A stretch of DNA of 64,000 nt from Streptococcus suis (lineage in GTDB: Bacteria; Bacillota; Bacilli; Lactobacillales; Streptococcaceae), in the NCBI GenBank assembly GCA_002831545.1, contig CP025095.1:1364001-1428000 (forward strand), given 5' to 3'. Under the pieces are notes generated by a model. The model searched no databases and had not been told where the DNA came from. It saw only the letters and a program-made list of their open reading frames with translations. Below, piece by piece: positions 7,604-16,911 of this stretch (positions are counted from its first letter, which is position 1; each line of letters opens with the position of its first letter). Position numbers and translations under genes: made by a program.

Positions 7604-8392
7604 ATGGCTGTGTTGAAATACTCGAAAGTGCTGTTACTTGTCTTGCTTATTGCCACTGGTCTATCTTGTATCGGAATCTACTGGCTCGGAAAAGAGCAAA
7701 ATAGACTATTAAATGAGCAGTGGCATGCCTTGAACATACGCATTATTAATGATCTAGGAACAAAAATTGATGCCATTGGTGGTCCGCAAAATCCGCGTAT
7801 CATTGGATTCTTTCAGCGAGATGACACTACTGCTATCAGCCAGCGGATTGGTACAGCTTCTGAGGAGGAACTGAAAATAGCTAAACCTGACAATCTATTC
7901 CAGAAAGAGTGGATTGTTCTCTATCCTCAAACGCGCAGCAGTCCCTTTGAAAATACTTCTGCCTATGCAGTAATGAAAAACAGTATCAAGGCTGACTGGC
8001 TCCATGTGACTACTTCATCAGAGACGGAATTAGATATTTTTTATGAGAAGGCAGATGAAAGCTTGCTGACCTTGGAAGACTTGGTGCAAGACAAGGAAAG
8101 TTTTCGTACTACACTAAAAACAATCCTAGTTTCAGCTAAAAATGAGGCTGAAATTCAAGTTCAAAAAGATATTTTAGAAATGTTCGAGAGTGATGATTGG
8201 TCTGCTATTCCCTTTGCTTACACTGAAAAATCTCTGATATTGGAGAAAGCTGTCATTTCAATTTTTGCATTTGTAGATAGTCTAAATCCCTACTATTTTT
8301 CAGAACAAACCCTTGCAGATTTGCGTTTATCAGAAGAATCGCGCCAGGCTTTAGAAGATTCGGTAGATAAGACAATTATCACCTATCCTTGA
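7604..8392 (+). CDS. Membrane-anchored protein of unknown function
   Basis: 262 aa. ATG 7604 is four bases after AGAAAGG; GTG codons at 7601 and 7610 are alternatives. Residues ~5-27 are one strong hydrophobic segment (VLLLVLLIATGLSCIGIYW). A cysteine is present, but its context (GLSC) is a poor lipobox, so a signal anchor is more likely than a lipoprotein. The remaining ~235 residues are soluble and probably extracellular, without a motif I recognise. It is divergent from mcrB and upstream of the interrupted gene. Confidence 0.7.
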   Translation: MAVLKYSKVLLLVLLIATGLSCIGIYWLGKEQNRLLNEQWHALNIRIINDLGTKIDAIGGPQNPRIIGFFQRDDTTAISQRIGTASEEELKIAKPDNLFQKEWIVLYPQTRSSPFENTSAYAVMKNSIKADWLHVTTSSETELDIFYEKADESLLTLEDLVQDKESFRTTLKTILVSAKNEAEIQVQKDILEMFESDDWSAIPFAYTEKSLILEKAVISIFAFVDSLNPYYFSEQTLADLRLSEESRQALEDSVDKTIITYP

Positions 8393-8407
8393 ATAAACGG
8401 TGGGAGT

Positions 8408-8441
8408 GGGAAAGTCGTCATGGATGTCTTTCCCAGCTTCT
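8408..8441 (+). terminator. Possible weak terminator
   Basis: GGGAAAG (8408-8414) pairs with CTTTCCC (8428-8434), followed by a T-rich but interrupted tract. It sits just after the stop at 8392 and before the next gene. Confidence 0.4.
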
Positions 8442-9294
8442 TTATATTTTGTTTAACAAATTAAACATTTTTGTGGATTTGAAAAATATTTTTTGTTATA
8501 CTTGTGTTATGAAAACATCAACACTTGGAAAGTTACTAGAATTACCAAATTTTCACCACTTCTACACCGTTCCAATTAGAGAAAATACGGAGTCTTCTGG
8601 AAATTATATAATTGTTTTTGAACAGGACAAGCAACCTATATTTGTTGATTTGAAAAATGAGACTGGTCACACTCGTGAGGTACGCTTTGCCAGTCATTTT
8701 GACAGCGCCGGTCTTCTGGTCGGATTAGGAGCCATTCCTATCAATTATTGGCCTACCTGCCAGATTCTTGGTGTGAAGAAAAATAATAATCGACGAGGAC
8801 TTAGTCTATCTAGTCTGATGGATGGTTATGGACGTCTACCTATTTTTAAGGAAATGGCAGAGCGTTATAGAGCGCGTGGACAATCAACCATTTATGACCC
8901 CTACCGTTATTCATATACTATTGATGAAAAGAAGGTTATTAAGGATAATCAATTAACCCTTATTCCAAAGAAAGAATACGAAAAGATAAAAGATTTCCAT
9001 CCTTTTTTGCAAACAAAGCATGGAAATGTTTATGCAGTTCCTTGTTTCTATCAAGACAGGAAACGAAATCAGATTACTAAAATCTATATTATGGGCTGGT
9101 ACTTTTATGAGAAGCAATTAAAAATATCTTGGAAACCTTCTCACTCTCGTAAAAGCCGCTGGCGTTCTTCTCTTGTTTCAGTTGATAAATTATCGGACCG
9201 CTTCTTCTTTCGTAACCGCCCAATAACAAAGTATCTATCTAATCACTCCCTCCTCCAGTATACTGTTATAAAAAACAAAACTGGAGGATTTATT

Positions 9295-9480
9295 ATGTCA
9301 CAGCCCATCGTCCCATTGACTGTTCCCCAATCTCGCCGCTTTGAGAAGAAAGGCAGAAACGATATTCTGATGAAAATTCGTCTCGGAAAAGTGGAAGTCA
9401 CATTCTTTCACTCTATCAACCAAAAAATATTAGAAACAATCTTGGATAAGGTACTGCACTATGACCATCCGACTCAGTGA
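9295..9480 (+). CDS. tnpA: IS66 accessory protein TnpA (short form)
   Basis: 61 aa from ATG 9295, with TGGAGGA 7 bases upstream. Its position as first gene of the element and its overlap with tnpB (20 bases) match IS66 TnpA. It is shorter than many TnpA proteins and contains RRFEKKGRNDILMKIRLG, a basic DNA-binding-like stretch. TnpA and TnpB assist transposition, but their biochemical role is poorly known. Confidence 0.75.
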   Translation: MSQPIVPLTVPQSRRFEKKGRNDILMKIRLGKVEVTFFHSINQKILETILDKVLHYDHPTQ

Positions 9481-9811
9481 TTTAGGTCAAGTCTACTTGG
9501 TTTGCGGTAAAACGGACATGCGTCAAGGGATTGATTCTCTCGCCTACCTTGTCAAAAGTCAATTCAATCTGGATCCCTTTTCAGGTCAGGTCTATCTCTT
9601 CTGCGGAGGTCGAAAAGACCGATTCAAAGCTCTTTACTGGGACGGACAAGGATTTTGGTTATTGTATAAACGTTTTGAGAATGGAAAATTGACCTGGCCA
9701 AACAATGAAGAAGAGGTCAAGGCTCTAACTTCCGAGCAGGTGGACTGGCTCATGAAAGGATTTTCTATCAATCCAAAAATAAATCTTTCAAAAAGTCGTG
9801 ATTTCTATTGA
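9461..9811 (+). CDS. tnpB: IS66 Orf2/TnpB accessory protein
   Basis: 116 aa, usual length for the IS66 Orf2 family. The signature residues of the family are present: VCGKTDMRQGIDSLA near the N-terminus and FCGGRKDRFKALYWDGQGF in the middle. It starts inside the end of tnpA. Intact. It is required with TnpA for IS66 transposition in characterised elements. Confidence 0.93.
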   Translation: MTIRLSDLGQVYLVCGKTDMRQGIDSLAYLVKSQFNLDPFSGQVYLFCGGRKDRFKALYWDGQGFWLLYKRFENGKLTWPNNEEEVKALTSEQVDWLMKGFSINPKINLSKSRDFY

Positions 9812-9861
9812 AATCATGGCTTTTCTTTGTGTATAATGAGATAAAAAGAAGGAGATTGGTT

Positions 9862-11374
9862 ATGTCATCACTAGAAAAAATTATTGAAACACAGTCAAAA
9901 ACGATAGATATGATGGCTAATGAACTTACCCTCCTTCGTGAACAGATTGAGTATCTGAGACAGAAACTCTACGGAAAATCATCAGAGAAGGTTGTGTATC
10001 AACCCGGTCAGCTGAGCTTGTTTGGGGAGGAAATTCTCCCTGAAGAAGAAGCTGACTTACCCAGTTGAAACGGAGACCATCACCTATAAACGCAAGAAAG
10101 CCAAGGGAGTTCGTCAGGCTATTTTTAGTCAGTTCACTCCAGAGATTGTTCATCACGAATTGCAGGGCGAAGATTGCACTTGTCCAGACTGTCATGGACA
10201 GTTGAAAGAGATTGGTTCTACTGTTCAACGACAAGAGTTGGTCTTCATTCCCGCACAATTAAAGCGGATTGACCATGTTCAACACGCATACAAGTGTCAG
10301 GCATGTAGTCAGAAGAATCTGAGCGATAAGATTATCAAGGCTCCAGTTCCTAAGGCACCTTTGGCACACAGCTTGGGTTCAGCTTCTATCATCGCCCATA
10401 CTATTCATCAGAAGTTCAATCTTAAGGTGCCCAATTACCGCCAGGAAGAGGACTGGCATAAGCTTGGTCTGCCAATCAGTCGGAAGGAAATAGCCAACTG
10501 GCACATCAAGTCTAGTCAGTATTATTTCGAACCGATTTATGACCTGTTGCACGAGAAATTGTTGGAGCAGCCTATTCTCCATGCGGATGAAACCTCCTAC
10601 AAGGTCTTGGAAAATGATAGCCAGTTGACCTTCTACTGGACCTTCTTGTCTGGGAAACATGAGAAAAAGGGCGTCACCCTCTATCATCATGACAAACGAC
10701 GGAGTGGCTTGGTTGTAAAGGAATTTCTTGGGGATTATGCGGGTTATGTTCACTGTGATATGTGGTCGGCCTATCGGCAGTTAGACAAGGCACAGCTGGT
10801 TGGCTGTTGGGCTCACGTTAGACGGAAGTTCTTTGAGGCGACTCCTAAGAAGACAGACAAGACTTCTTTAGGTGCTAAGGGTTTAGCCTATTGCGACCGC
10901 CTATTTGCCTTAGAGAATGACTGGGCAGATTTGTCTACTGAGGAACGGCGACATAAACGGCAGACAGAGTTAACTCCCTTGATGGACGAGTTCTTTGATT
11001 GGTGTCGCAATCAGGCCGTTTTGCCAGGCTCCAAATTGGGCACTGCAATGGAGTATAGCCTCAAATACGAAACCACCTTCCGAAACGTTCTCTTGGACGG
11101 TGACCTAGTCCTATCCAACAATATGGCTGAGAGGGCTATGAAGACCTTGGTGATGGGCAGAAAAAATTGGCTGTTCTCTCAGAGCTTTGAGGGAGCCAAG
11201 TCGACAGCTGTCATTTTGAGTCTTTTGGAAACAGCTAAGCGACACGGACTTGATGCAGAGAAATATATGACCTATCTTCTAGAACACTTACCCAACGAAG
11301 AGACGCTCGCAAAAAAAGAGGTGCTAGAGGCTTATTTGCCATGGAAGGAAACAATTAAGAGAGCGTGTAAATAG
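9862..11374 (+). pseudogene. tnpC: IS66 transposase TnpC, frameshifted
   Basis: Starts at ATG 9862 with AAGGAGA upstream; the N-terminal leucine-zipper-like part runs to a TGA at 10066-10068. The remainder (zinc-ribbon CTCPDCHGQL and KCQACSQ, then the DDE core) continues in the next frame to 11374. One extra base near 10060-10063 explains the break: the expected join is ADLP then VETETITYKRKK. The catalytic acidic residues are visible in HADETSYKVL, HCDMWSAY and NNMAERAMK. Either the copy is dead or it depends on frameshifting or on another IS66 copy. Confidence 0.88.
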
Positions 11375-11413
11375 AAAAAGGTTCCAGAGTCGACAGGACT
11401 TTGGAACCTTTTC
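11375..11413. terminator. Hairpin terminator inside the right end of the IS66 element
   Basis: AAAAGGTTCCA pairs with TGGAACCTTTT, with an inner AGTC/GACT extension, positioned right after the tnpC stop and before the terminal inverted repeat. It would block readout from the element. Confidence 0.75.
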
Positions 11414-11622
11414 AATATACCTTGTTATTGGGCGGTTACCTTCTTTCAGGGAGAATTGTATAAAAAAGGAACCTATCCAGTGTTCCTGGAAGATCTCACA
11501 ATAAAAAATAAGGCCTACCAACATCGCCTGGATAGGGAGTTTGCAGCCTTTTTAAGCATTATTGAAGAACAAAAACGGAGAGCACAGCTCCGTGTTAAGT
11601 AGAAAATGGGTAGGTTGGTAAA

Positions 11623-11976
11623 TTACCGACTATCATTTTTACGATTATCTTTTAGTTTTACAACGACTCGAAACTGGCGATCAGGATGATTTTCTGTATT
11701 GGACATCTGAATACGTGCCTCTAGAATATCGCCGTGTCCAAAATAGATTAACCGACTGATTAGTGAGTTTTTATCCGATGGGATATATCCTAACTTTGTG
11801 CCCTGATAAAAGATTGCTACAGCTTCTGAGTCATGTGGGTTTGAAGGCTCTCCGACTAGCTGAACAGGTGTTCCTGGCTTGAGTTGGTCGATTACATCTA
11901 GTCCATCATAGTAGGCAAAGGCTGCCAAATGAAAATCTTGCACATTGCGTGTTGGTTCAAATGATGTGAATGTCAT
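11623..11976 (-). CDS. HIRAN-domain protein
   Basis: 117 aa, essentially a single HIRAN domain. The family pattern is visible: FHLAAFAYYDG, a GTPVQLVGEPSNPHDSEAVAIF core, then LGYIPSDKN and a hydrophobic helix. AGGAGG is placed 6 bases before the ATG. HIRAN domains bind 3'-OH ends of DNA in helicases such as HLTF; stand-alone bacterial copies are of unsettled function, perhaps in DNA damage sensing. It converges on the IS-interrupted gene and is followed upstream by a lipoprotein gene 21 bases away, so it is likely cotranscribed with it. Confidence 0.8.
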   Translation of the reverse strand: MTFTSFEPTRNVQDFHLAAFAYYDGLDVIDQLKPGTPVQLVGEPSNPHDSEAVAIFYQGTKLGYIPSDKNSLISRLIYFGHGDILEARIQMSNTENHPDRQFRVVVKLKDNRKNDSR

Positions 11977-11997
11977 GTCTAACCTCCTAGAGAATCA

Positions 11998-12747
11998 TTA
12001 TGGTTGATAAACAATTTGATAATCTGCATTGATAATGACACCGTTTTGGTAAATAGTGTAACGGGCATTATCATCGCCTTCCAAAACATTATAAGGAATA
12101 GATTCGGTGCGCGTGTAGTTACCTTCAATGACGCGCCAATTGTTTTCGCCTAAAATTGAGTTGGCATAATCAATCGTTTTTGGTCCACTATCCAACTGTA
12201 CGCCTGTTTCAGTATTTTTTAATGGGTCTATACCGCTAGTGGCTGAATTGGTCAAGCGATAATAGACATCTATCACGTCTGCTGCTGTTTCTTGGCTTAT
12301 TACAATCATTCTATCGCGCGTAGAGTCAGTAGTGTCTGTCTCAGTTGTATTTGCTTGTGTTCCTTTGGGAATCATTAATAGTGTTACATCGCCAATCATT
12401 GCGTCTACATAGCCTGTTTCAAAAATTCCGTCAGTTATTTTTCCGCGGCCAAGTAAGGATTGGCTATCTGCTACTAATCCTTTGCTATTGAAGACTAGTG
12501 AATTTCCTTGGCTATTTTGCCAGGTGCCTAGTATACTATCGTAATTGCCTTGCATTAGAGCATCTATATCCATAGAACTAAGAGAAATCTCACGTTGGAT
12601 TGTTGATGACGTGCTTGTATTGGCATTAGAAACCTGGGTATCAGCAGTTGAGGTACTTGCGGAACTGCCCTTCTTTTCAGTTTGACAGGCAGAAAGCGAC
12701 ATGATAGTGAGCAAGCCAAGAGCGAGTGCTAAATATTTTCTGTTCAT
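11998..12747 (-). CDS. Lipoprotein with DUF6287-like domain
   Basis: 249 aa. The signal peptide ends in a good lipobox (MSLSAC), giving a mature N-terminal cysteine. A Ser/Thr-rich linker follows to ~residue 50. Then comes an MDIDALMQGNYDSILGTWQN block with LVFNSKGLV, resembling the DUF6287 module common in streptococcal lipoproteins. GAGGGGAG lies before the ATG. It lies 16 bases downstream of the SDR gene in the same direction. Function unknown; surface exposed. Confidence 0.8.
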   Translation of the reverse strand: MNRKYLALALGLLTIMSLSACQTEKKGSSASTSTADTQVSNANTSTSSTIQREISLSSMDIDALMQGNYDSILGTWQNSQGNSLVFNSKGLVADSQSLLGRGKITDGIFETGYVDAMIGDVTLLMIPKGTQANTTETDTTDSTRDRMIVISQETAADVIDVYYRLTNSATSGIDPLKNTETGVQLDSGPKTIDYANSILGENNWRVIEGNYTRTESIPYNVLEGDDNARYTIYQNGVIINADYQIVYQP

Positions 12748-12763
12748 TCTAGCTATCTCCCCT

Positions 12764-13522
12764 CTAATCTCTATGAATAGTAAAGCCAGTTGCCTGCTTG
12801 GTTGCCATAATGGTCATATCAGAAATCTGCACGTGTGCAGGTTGATTTGCAACAAATAGAGTACAGCTGGCAATATCATTTGCTTGAAGAGCATCAATTC
12901 CTTGATAGACTGTCGCTGCTCTCTCTTTATCTCCATGAAAACGGACTTGGCTAAAATCAGTCTCAACGATACCAGGTTGTAACGTAGTTACCTTGATATT
13001 TTTATCAATCGTGTCAATACGGATCCCGTCTGAAAGCACCTTGACAGCTGATTTGGTTGCAGCATAGACAGCAGCTCCTGCATAGGCGTAAATACCAGCC
13101 GTTGATCCAATATTGATGATATGACCCTCATTATTTTCAACCATTTGTGGCAATAACTGACGTGTCACAGTTAGTAATCCTTTAATATTGGTATCAATCA
13201 TTGTCATCATGTCAGTCAAATCATAGTCTTGGAATTTGTCCAATCCCAATGCCAGACCAGCATTGTTTACCAAAATATGAATTTGTCCGACTTCTTCTAA
13301 GATTTTTTGACAATTTACAATTGTTTGTTCCATATTCGTAATATCAAATGAATGAACGGATACCTGAACATGGTATTGCCTTTCAATATCTTGCTTAATT
13401 TCTTCTAGTTTGTCCAATCTTCGTCCTGTAATGATGATATTATCACCATTAGCAGCAAACACATAAGCGATTGCTTTGCCAATACCACTACTTGCACCTG
13501 TAATCAATACATTTCGTTTCAT
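12764..13522 (-). CDS. Short-chain dehydrogenase/reductase (SDR, YdfG-like)
   Basis: 252 aa from ATG 13522, with AGGAGA seven bases upstream; GTG 13525 is less likely. Classical SDR motifs are present: GASSGIG (cofactor loop), a following RR at GRRLDKLEE suggesting NADP(H), NNAG, the catalytic Ser in IGSTAG, and YAATK. Length is normal for the family. It probably reduces small 3-hydroxy acids or aldehydes such as YdfG substrates; the substrate cannot be deduced. First gene of a short operon with the lipoprotein. Confidence 0.9.
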   Translation of the reverse strand: MKRNVLITGASSGIGKAIAYVFAANGDNIIITGRRLDKLEEIKQDIERQYHVQVSVHSFDITNMEQTIVNCQKILEEVGQIHILVNNAGLALGLDKFQDYDLTDMMTMIDTNIKGLLTVTRQLLPQMVENNEGHIINIGSTAGIYAYAGAAVYAATKSAVKVLSDGIRIDTIDKNIKVTTLQPGIVETDFSQVRFHGDKERAATVYQGIDALQANDIASCTLFVANQPAHVQISDMTIMATKQATGFTIHRD

Positions 13523-13587
13523 CACTCTGTCTCCTATTCTCTTTATTATACTACAATTTTACCTAGTTTGTAAAAATGCTATAGTTA

Positions 13588-13615
13588 AAAACTCATCAGA
13601 TTTCCGATGAGTTTG
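13588..13615 (-). terminator. Terminator after the lysozyme-like gene
   Basis: CTCATC pairs with GATGAG around an 8-base loop. Read on the minus strand the stem is followed by TTTTTAAC. It lies 8 bases after the stop of the gene at 13623 and ends the glyA cluster transcript. Confidence 0.7.
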
Positions 13616-13622
13616 ATAGGTA

Positions 13623-14222
13623 TTAAAATAAATTAATGAGGCGCATCAGGTGCATATTAAAACGAACCTGTCTAGCATAGTAGATATTTCCACCATTTAC
13701 ATATAACTTCCCACCATTTAGCAAAGCCAAGGGATGAAAATAGGTATATGTTTCTTCTGTAGTATTCCCTAAGCTTGGTGCTACTACTGTTCTGGAGTAT
13801 TCTTTAGCTAAAGAGAGTGTATGTTCTCCACCATGCTCAGCAATATAGTCGATGTAGGCTGGACCGAAATTATATGCCTGAACTGCTGTCCAAACCTCTA
13901 CTCCTTTTTCCTCAGCCAACCGTAGGTTTTCTGTTAGGTAGATAATTCCTTGCCTGATACTCTCTCTACTATCCGTGATAGTGTTAGCATAGCCAGTAGC
14001 GGACTCACTTGATTGCATGACATCTGCTTCTTGTCCCTTGGTTTCTGTGTAAATCATTGCTAGGACTAGTTCTTCATTAGCTGGTGTGTCGTTTTCAGCC
14101 AATACTTCTTGTACCATAGTTTGATAGGTCATCACTTGCTTGACTGCACTGTAGGTTTGATAGAATTTGTAACCGAGAAAAATCAGCAAAAGAAGTATCA
14201 GCGTACGTATCAGTTTTTTCAT
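13623..14222 (-). CDS. Lysozyme-like (lytic transglycosylase fold) membrane-anchored protein
   Basis: 199 aa with an N-terminal membrane anchor ([15 protein letters not shown]). The catalytic-fold region shows [13 protein letters not shown], with a candidate catalytic Glu, then SSESATG and [15 protein letters not shown], as in the lysozyme-like family PF13702. It likely trims peptidoglycan at the outer membrane face. It abuts the end of the NdpA gene and closes the prfA-prmC-ywlC-GNAT-glyA-ndpA series, an arrangement conserved in streptococci. Confidence 0.8.
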   Translation of the reverse strand: MKKLIRTLILLLLIFLGYKFYQTYSAVKQVMTYQTMVQEVLAENDTPANEELVLAMIYTETKGQEADVMQSSESATGYANTITDSRESIRQGIIYLTENLRLAEEKGVEVWTAVQAYNFGPAYIDYIAEHGGEHTLSLAKEYSRTVVAPSLGNTTEETYTYFHPLALLNGGKLYVNGGNIYYARQVRFNMHLMRLINLF

Positions 14223-15197
14223 TTACTTGCTCTTTATGTCTTCAATATTTTTGATAAGAATAGAATAGGTCCCGTTGTCATTTTGAATAAACTCAACCGA
14301 TTCTGCATCCTCATAGATTGCATTTGGCACAATCAACTCAATTCCGTTTGATAAAGATAGCTTCTGATTTTCAAATTTCTTAAGTTGACGGCTACTATCA
14401 ATTTCATCGAAGGAAATCTTATCAGGTATGACCTCTTTCAGTTGATCGACGAAATTTAAACGAGCGGTCAGGTTGTTATCGAATAACTGATCAGCCAATT
14501 TTTCGGGTGAAAGCTCATTATCTTCTTCCAAATTGTTAAAAATAGCTGATTTGACTTTCGATTGAAATTGAAAATCGCCTTGATGGAAATTGTCAGCAAT
14601 CTTCTGTGCAGTTTGCTCTACTGCTTTGATTGATTTTTTTGCAGAAATAGCTGGTGTAACCTGCAGAAGATTATCTGAGAAATAATTGAGGAAGGCTCCA
14701 TTATGTTTGATTCTTTTCTCAATCAAATGATACTTCCGCGTTTGAAGATTGACAATCAAGGCTTCATCAGGTGCAGAGCCTGCCCCTGGCAAATTGTTTT
14801 GAGTAATTTTAAGAGGACTTCCGCTTTCCAGACCAACGTGAGCGAGATTTTCACGTAAGGAAATTCTTAGAAAGGCAAAATGCTCTACACCATTTCTCTC
14901 AAACTCAATAAATATCAAATCGTTGGTCTTGAGATTTTCAGAAATGGAGAATTCCTCTTTCCAGAGATTAGCAATCTTGACAGAGTTGGTCAGTAGGTCA
15001 CCATCTAAATAGTCAAGAAAAGGATTGTCGGGGTTAAATTGTCCTGTTTTTGCTTCATCAGAAAAGACACGTTCAATCTTTTTACGCAAATATTCTTCTA
15101 TTTTTGGGCTAACAGTCAAAAGCTGGTCGGAAAGGACCAGCTCTGTATCATCAGGACTAAATTGATGTATGATGGCTTTTTTTACAAATATATCCAT
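14223..15197 (-). CDS. Nucleoid-associated protein, 37-kDa NdpA family
   Basis: 324 aa, usual for the family. It starts [15 protein letters not shown], and the LKTNDLIFIEFERNGVEHFAFLRI strand and the acidic middle region match NdpA/YejK. It binds nucleoid DNA; cellular role is unclear. The ATG overlaps the glyA stop by one base and the stop abuts the lysozyme-like gene, so it is in the same transcript. Confidence 0.85.
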   Translation of the reverse strand: MDIFVKKAIIHQFSPDDTELVLSDQLLTVSPKIEEYLRKKIERVFSDEAKTGQFNPDNPFLDYLDGDLLTNSVKIANLWKEEFSISENLKTNDLIFIEFERNGVEHFAFLRISLRENLAHVGLESGSPLKITQNNLPGAGSAPDEALIVNLQTRKYHLIEKRIKHNGAFLNYFSDNLLQVTPAISAKKSIKAVEQTAQKIADNFHQGDFQFQSKVKSAIFNNLEEDNELSPEKLADQLFDNNLTARLNFVDQLKEVIPDKISFDEIDSSRQLKKFENQKLSLSNGIELIVPNAIYEDAESVEFIQNDNGTYSILIKNIEDIKSK

Positions 15198-16456
15198 TAT
15201 AAACCTTCGTAAAGTGGGAATTGATCTGTCAAAGCACGCACTTCTTGACGGACTTCCTCAAGAGCAGTTTCATTTTCTGCATTTTCAAGTGCTTTGATAG
15301 TTAGTTGTGCGACCTTGCGAGCTTCCTCTACTCCAAAACCGCGAGCAGTAATGGCCGCAGAGCCAATACGGATACCGCTTGTTTTGAATGGCGAGAGTTT
15401 TTCGTAAGGAATTGAGTTTTTATTGAGAGTAATATTTACTTCATCTAAGAGATGCTGAGCAACTTTACCATTTTCAACAACTTTGGTCACGTCAACGAGG
15501 AAGAGATGGTTGTCTGTTCCTCCTGTGATGACTTTAAAGTTAGGGTTTGCAAGGAAGACTTCGGCCATGGCCTTGCTGTTCTCAATCACTTTCTGAGCAT
15601 AGTCTTTGAAAGCTGGGTCCAAAACTTCTTTGAAAGATACGGCTTTTGCAGCAATGACATGCTCTAATGGACCACCTTGGATGCCTGGGAAGATGGCTGA
15701 GTTGATTTTCTTGATGAGCTCTTCATCATTGGTCAAAATTAAACCACCACGTGGCCCACGAAGAGTTTTATGAGTCGTAGTTGTTGTAATATGGGCATGT
15801 GGCACTGGGTTCGGATGAAGACCTGCTGCTACAAGACCAGCAATATGAGCCATATCCACCATCAGTTTGGCACCCACTGCATCTGCAATTTCGCGGAATT
15901 TAGCAAAGTCAATTGTACGTGCATAGGCTGAAGCACCTGCTACAATCAATTTGGGCTGTACTTCTTTTGCTTGTTTTAAAATTGCATCGTAATCAAGCAA
16001 GCCAGTTTCTTCGTCAACATTGTAAGCTACAAAGTTGTAAGTTTGTCCTGAGAAGCTAACGGATGCACCGTGAGTCAAGTGACCACCTGCAGCTAAGTCC
16101 ATCCCCATAACAGTGTCTCCTGGCTCAATCAAGGCCATGTAGGCAGCACAATTGGCCTGGCTTCCTGAGTGTGGTTGAACGTTAGCAAATTTTGCACCGA
16201 ATATTTCTTTAGCACGTTCAATAGCTAAACTTTCAACTACGTCAACGCATTCCGTACCGCCATAGTAACGACGACCTGGGTAACCTTCTGCGTATTTATT
16301 GGTCAAAATAGAACCTTGAGCTGCCATAACAGCTTTAGAAACAATATTTTCAGACGCGATCAATTCGATATTATTTTGTTGGCGTTTTTCTTCAGCTTGG
16401 ATAGCTTCCCAAACTTCTTTATCAAATTCTTTGTAGTTAACTTTGTCAAAAATCAT
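15197..16456 (-). CDS. glyA: Serine hydroxymethyltransferase
   Basis: 419 aa, full length. The PLP-binding lysine lies in [14 protein letters not shown], and the N-terminal [10 protein letters not shown] and [13 protein letters not shown] motifs are intact. It converts serine plus tetrahydrofolate to glycine plus 5,10-methylene-THF, feeding thymidylate synthase and purine synthesis. AAAGGAG lies before the ATG. The gene overlaps ndpA by one base and follows the GNAT gene by 23 bases. Confidence 0.98.
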   Translation of the reverse strand: MIFDKVNYKEFDKEVWEAIQAEEKRQQNNIELIASENIVSKAVMAAQGSILTNKYAEGYPGRRYYGGTECVDVVESLAIERAKEIFGAKFANVQPHSGSQANCAAYMALIEPGDTVMGMDLAAGGHLTHGASVSFSGQTYNFVAYNVDEETGLLDYDAILKQAKEVQPKLIVAGASAYARTIDFAKFREIADAVGAKLMVDMAHIAGLVAAGLHPNPVPHAHITTTTTHKTLRGPRGGLILTNDEELIKKINSAIFPGIQGGPLEHVIAAKAVSFKEVLDPAFKDYAQKVIENSKAMAEVFLANPNFKVITGGTDNHLFLVDVTKVVENGKVAQHLLDEVNITLNKNSIPYEKLSPFKTSGIRIGSAAITARGFGVEEARKVAQLTIKALENAENETALEEVRQEVRALTDQFPLYEGL

Positions 16457-16479
16457 ATACGGTACTCCTTTGTATTGGG

Positions 16480-16911
16480 CTAAATGTGCTTGATAAAACG
16501 CTTCTGCATTTTATCGGAATGATAGCCATTCTTTTCGTAGAAAAGATGGGCTTGGAGACGACTTTCAGCAGAATTGAGGCGAATAAAATGGTAGCCCTCT
16601 TTCTGTGCAATTTGCTCAACGGCTTTCAGCAGGCTTGCTCCAATCCCTTGTCCTTGATGACTAGGTAAAACAGCTAGTCCGAGAATATTGAGGCCTGTAT
16701 CCGAATAGAGACTTTCATAGACTTGTGCGTGAATGTAGCCTTGCACTGCGCCACTTATGTCATCTATATAGACCAACAAGATATGCCCCAATGTGCTCGT
16801 GCATCTAAAAAACTGTCGCTCAGTTTGTTCCAATGAACAATCATACCCTAAGGATTGAGCATTGATTTCTCGGATGACTACCAAGTCACTTTTCTCAATG
16901 GGACGAATCAT
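16480..16911 (-). CDS. GNAT-family N-acetyltransferase
   Basis: 143 aa, single GNAT domain. The acetyl-CoA pyrophosphate loop is [11 protein letters not shown], preceded by the ILGLAVLP strand and followed by FYEKNGYH. Substrate unknown. The start overlaps the stop of the ywlC gene by four bases (ATGA type), so it is translationally coupled. Confidence 0.9.
   Translation of the reverse strand: MIRPIEKSDLVVIREINAQSLGYDCSLEQTERQFFRCTSTLGHILLVYIDDISGAVQGYIHAQVYESLYSDTGLNILGLAVLPSHQGQGIGASLLKAVEQIAQKEGYHFIRLNSAESRLQAHLFYEKNGYHSDKMQKRFIKHI

Larger units (their letters stand above)
9212..11439 (+). mobile_element. IS66-family insertion sequence, complete ends, 8-bp target duplication
   Basis: 2,228 bp. 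The terminal inverted repeats begin GTAACCGCCCAATAACAA at both ends (left from 9212; right, read inward, from 11439), with further partial similarity. The flanking CTTCTTTC at 9204-9211 is repeated at 11440-11447, the 8-bp duplication expected of IS66 elements. Internal order is tnpA, tnpB, tnpC, as in the family. Transposase C carries a frameshift, so this copy may be immobile by itself. Confidence 0.95.
8509..11602 (+). pseudogene. Unknown gene interrupted by an IS66-family element
   Basis: A frame starting ATG 8509 (MKTSTLGKLLELPNF) runs to 9211, where the IS begins. Removing the IS and one 8-bp target duplicate joins 9211 to 11448 in frame, and translation continues through FQGELYKKGTYPVFLEDL to a TAG at 11600-11602. 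The ancestral protein would be 285 aa and soluble, with a basic C-terminus. I do not recognise the family. The 9480 end of the apparent long open frame is an artefact of reading into the IS. The N-terminal 234 codons might still be translated as a truncated fusion. Confidence 0.8.

Noticed and set aside
8389..9480. One continuous 363-codon frame
   Set aside because: It joins the front of the interrupted gene to the IS66 tnpA reading frame across the IS boundary at 9212. It is a chance fusion, not one gene.
16457..16479. A riboswitch (glycine or other) before glyA
   Set aside because: Only 23 bases separate glyA from the upstream gene, too short, with no conserved core.
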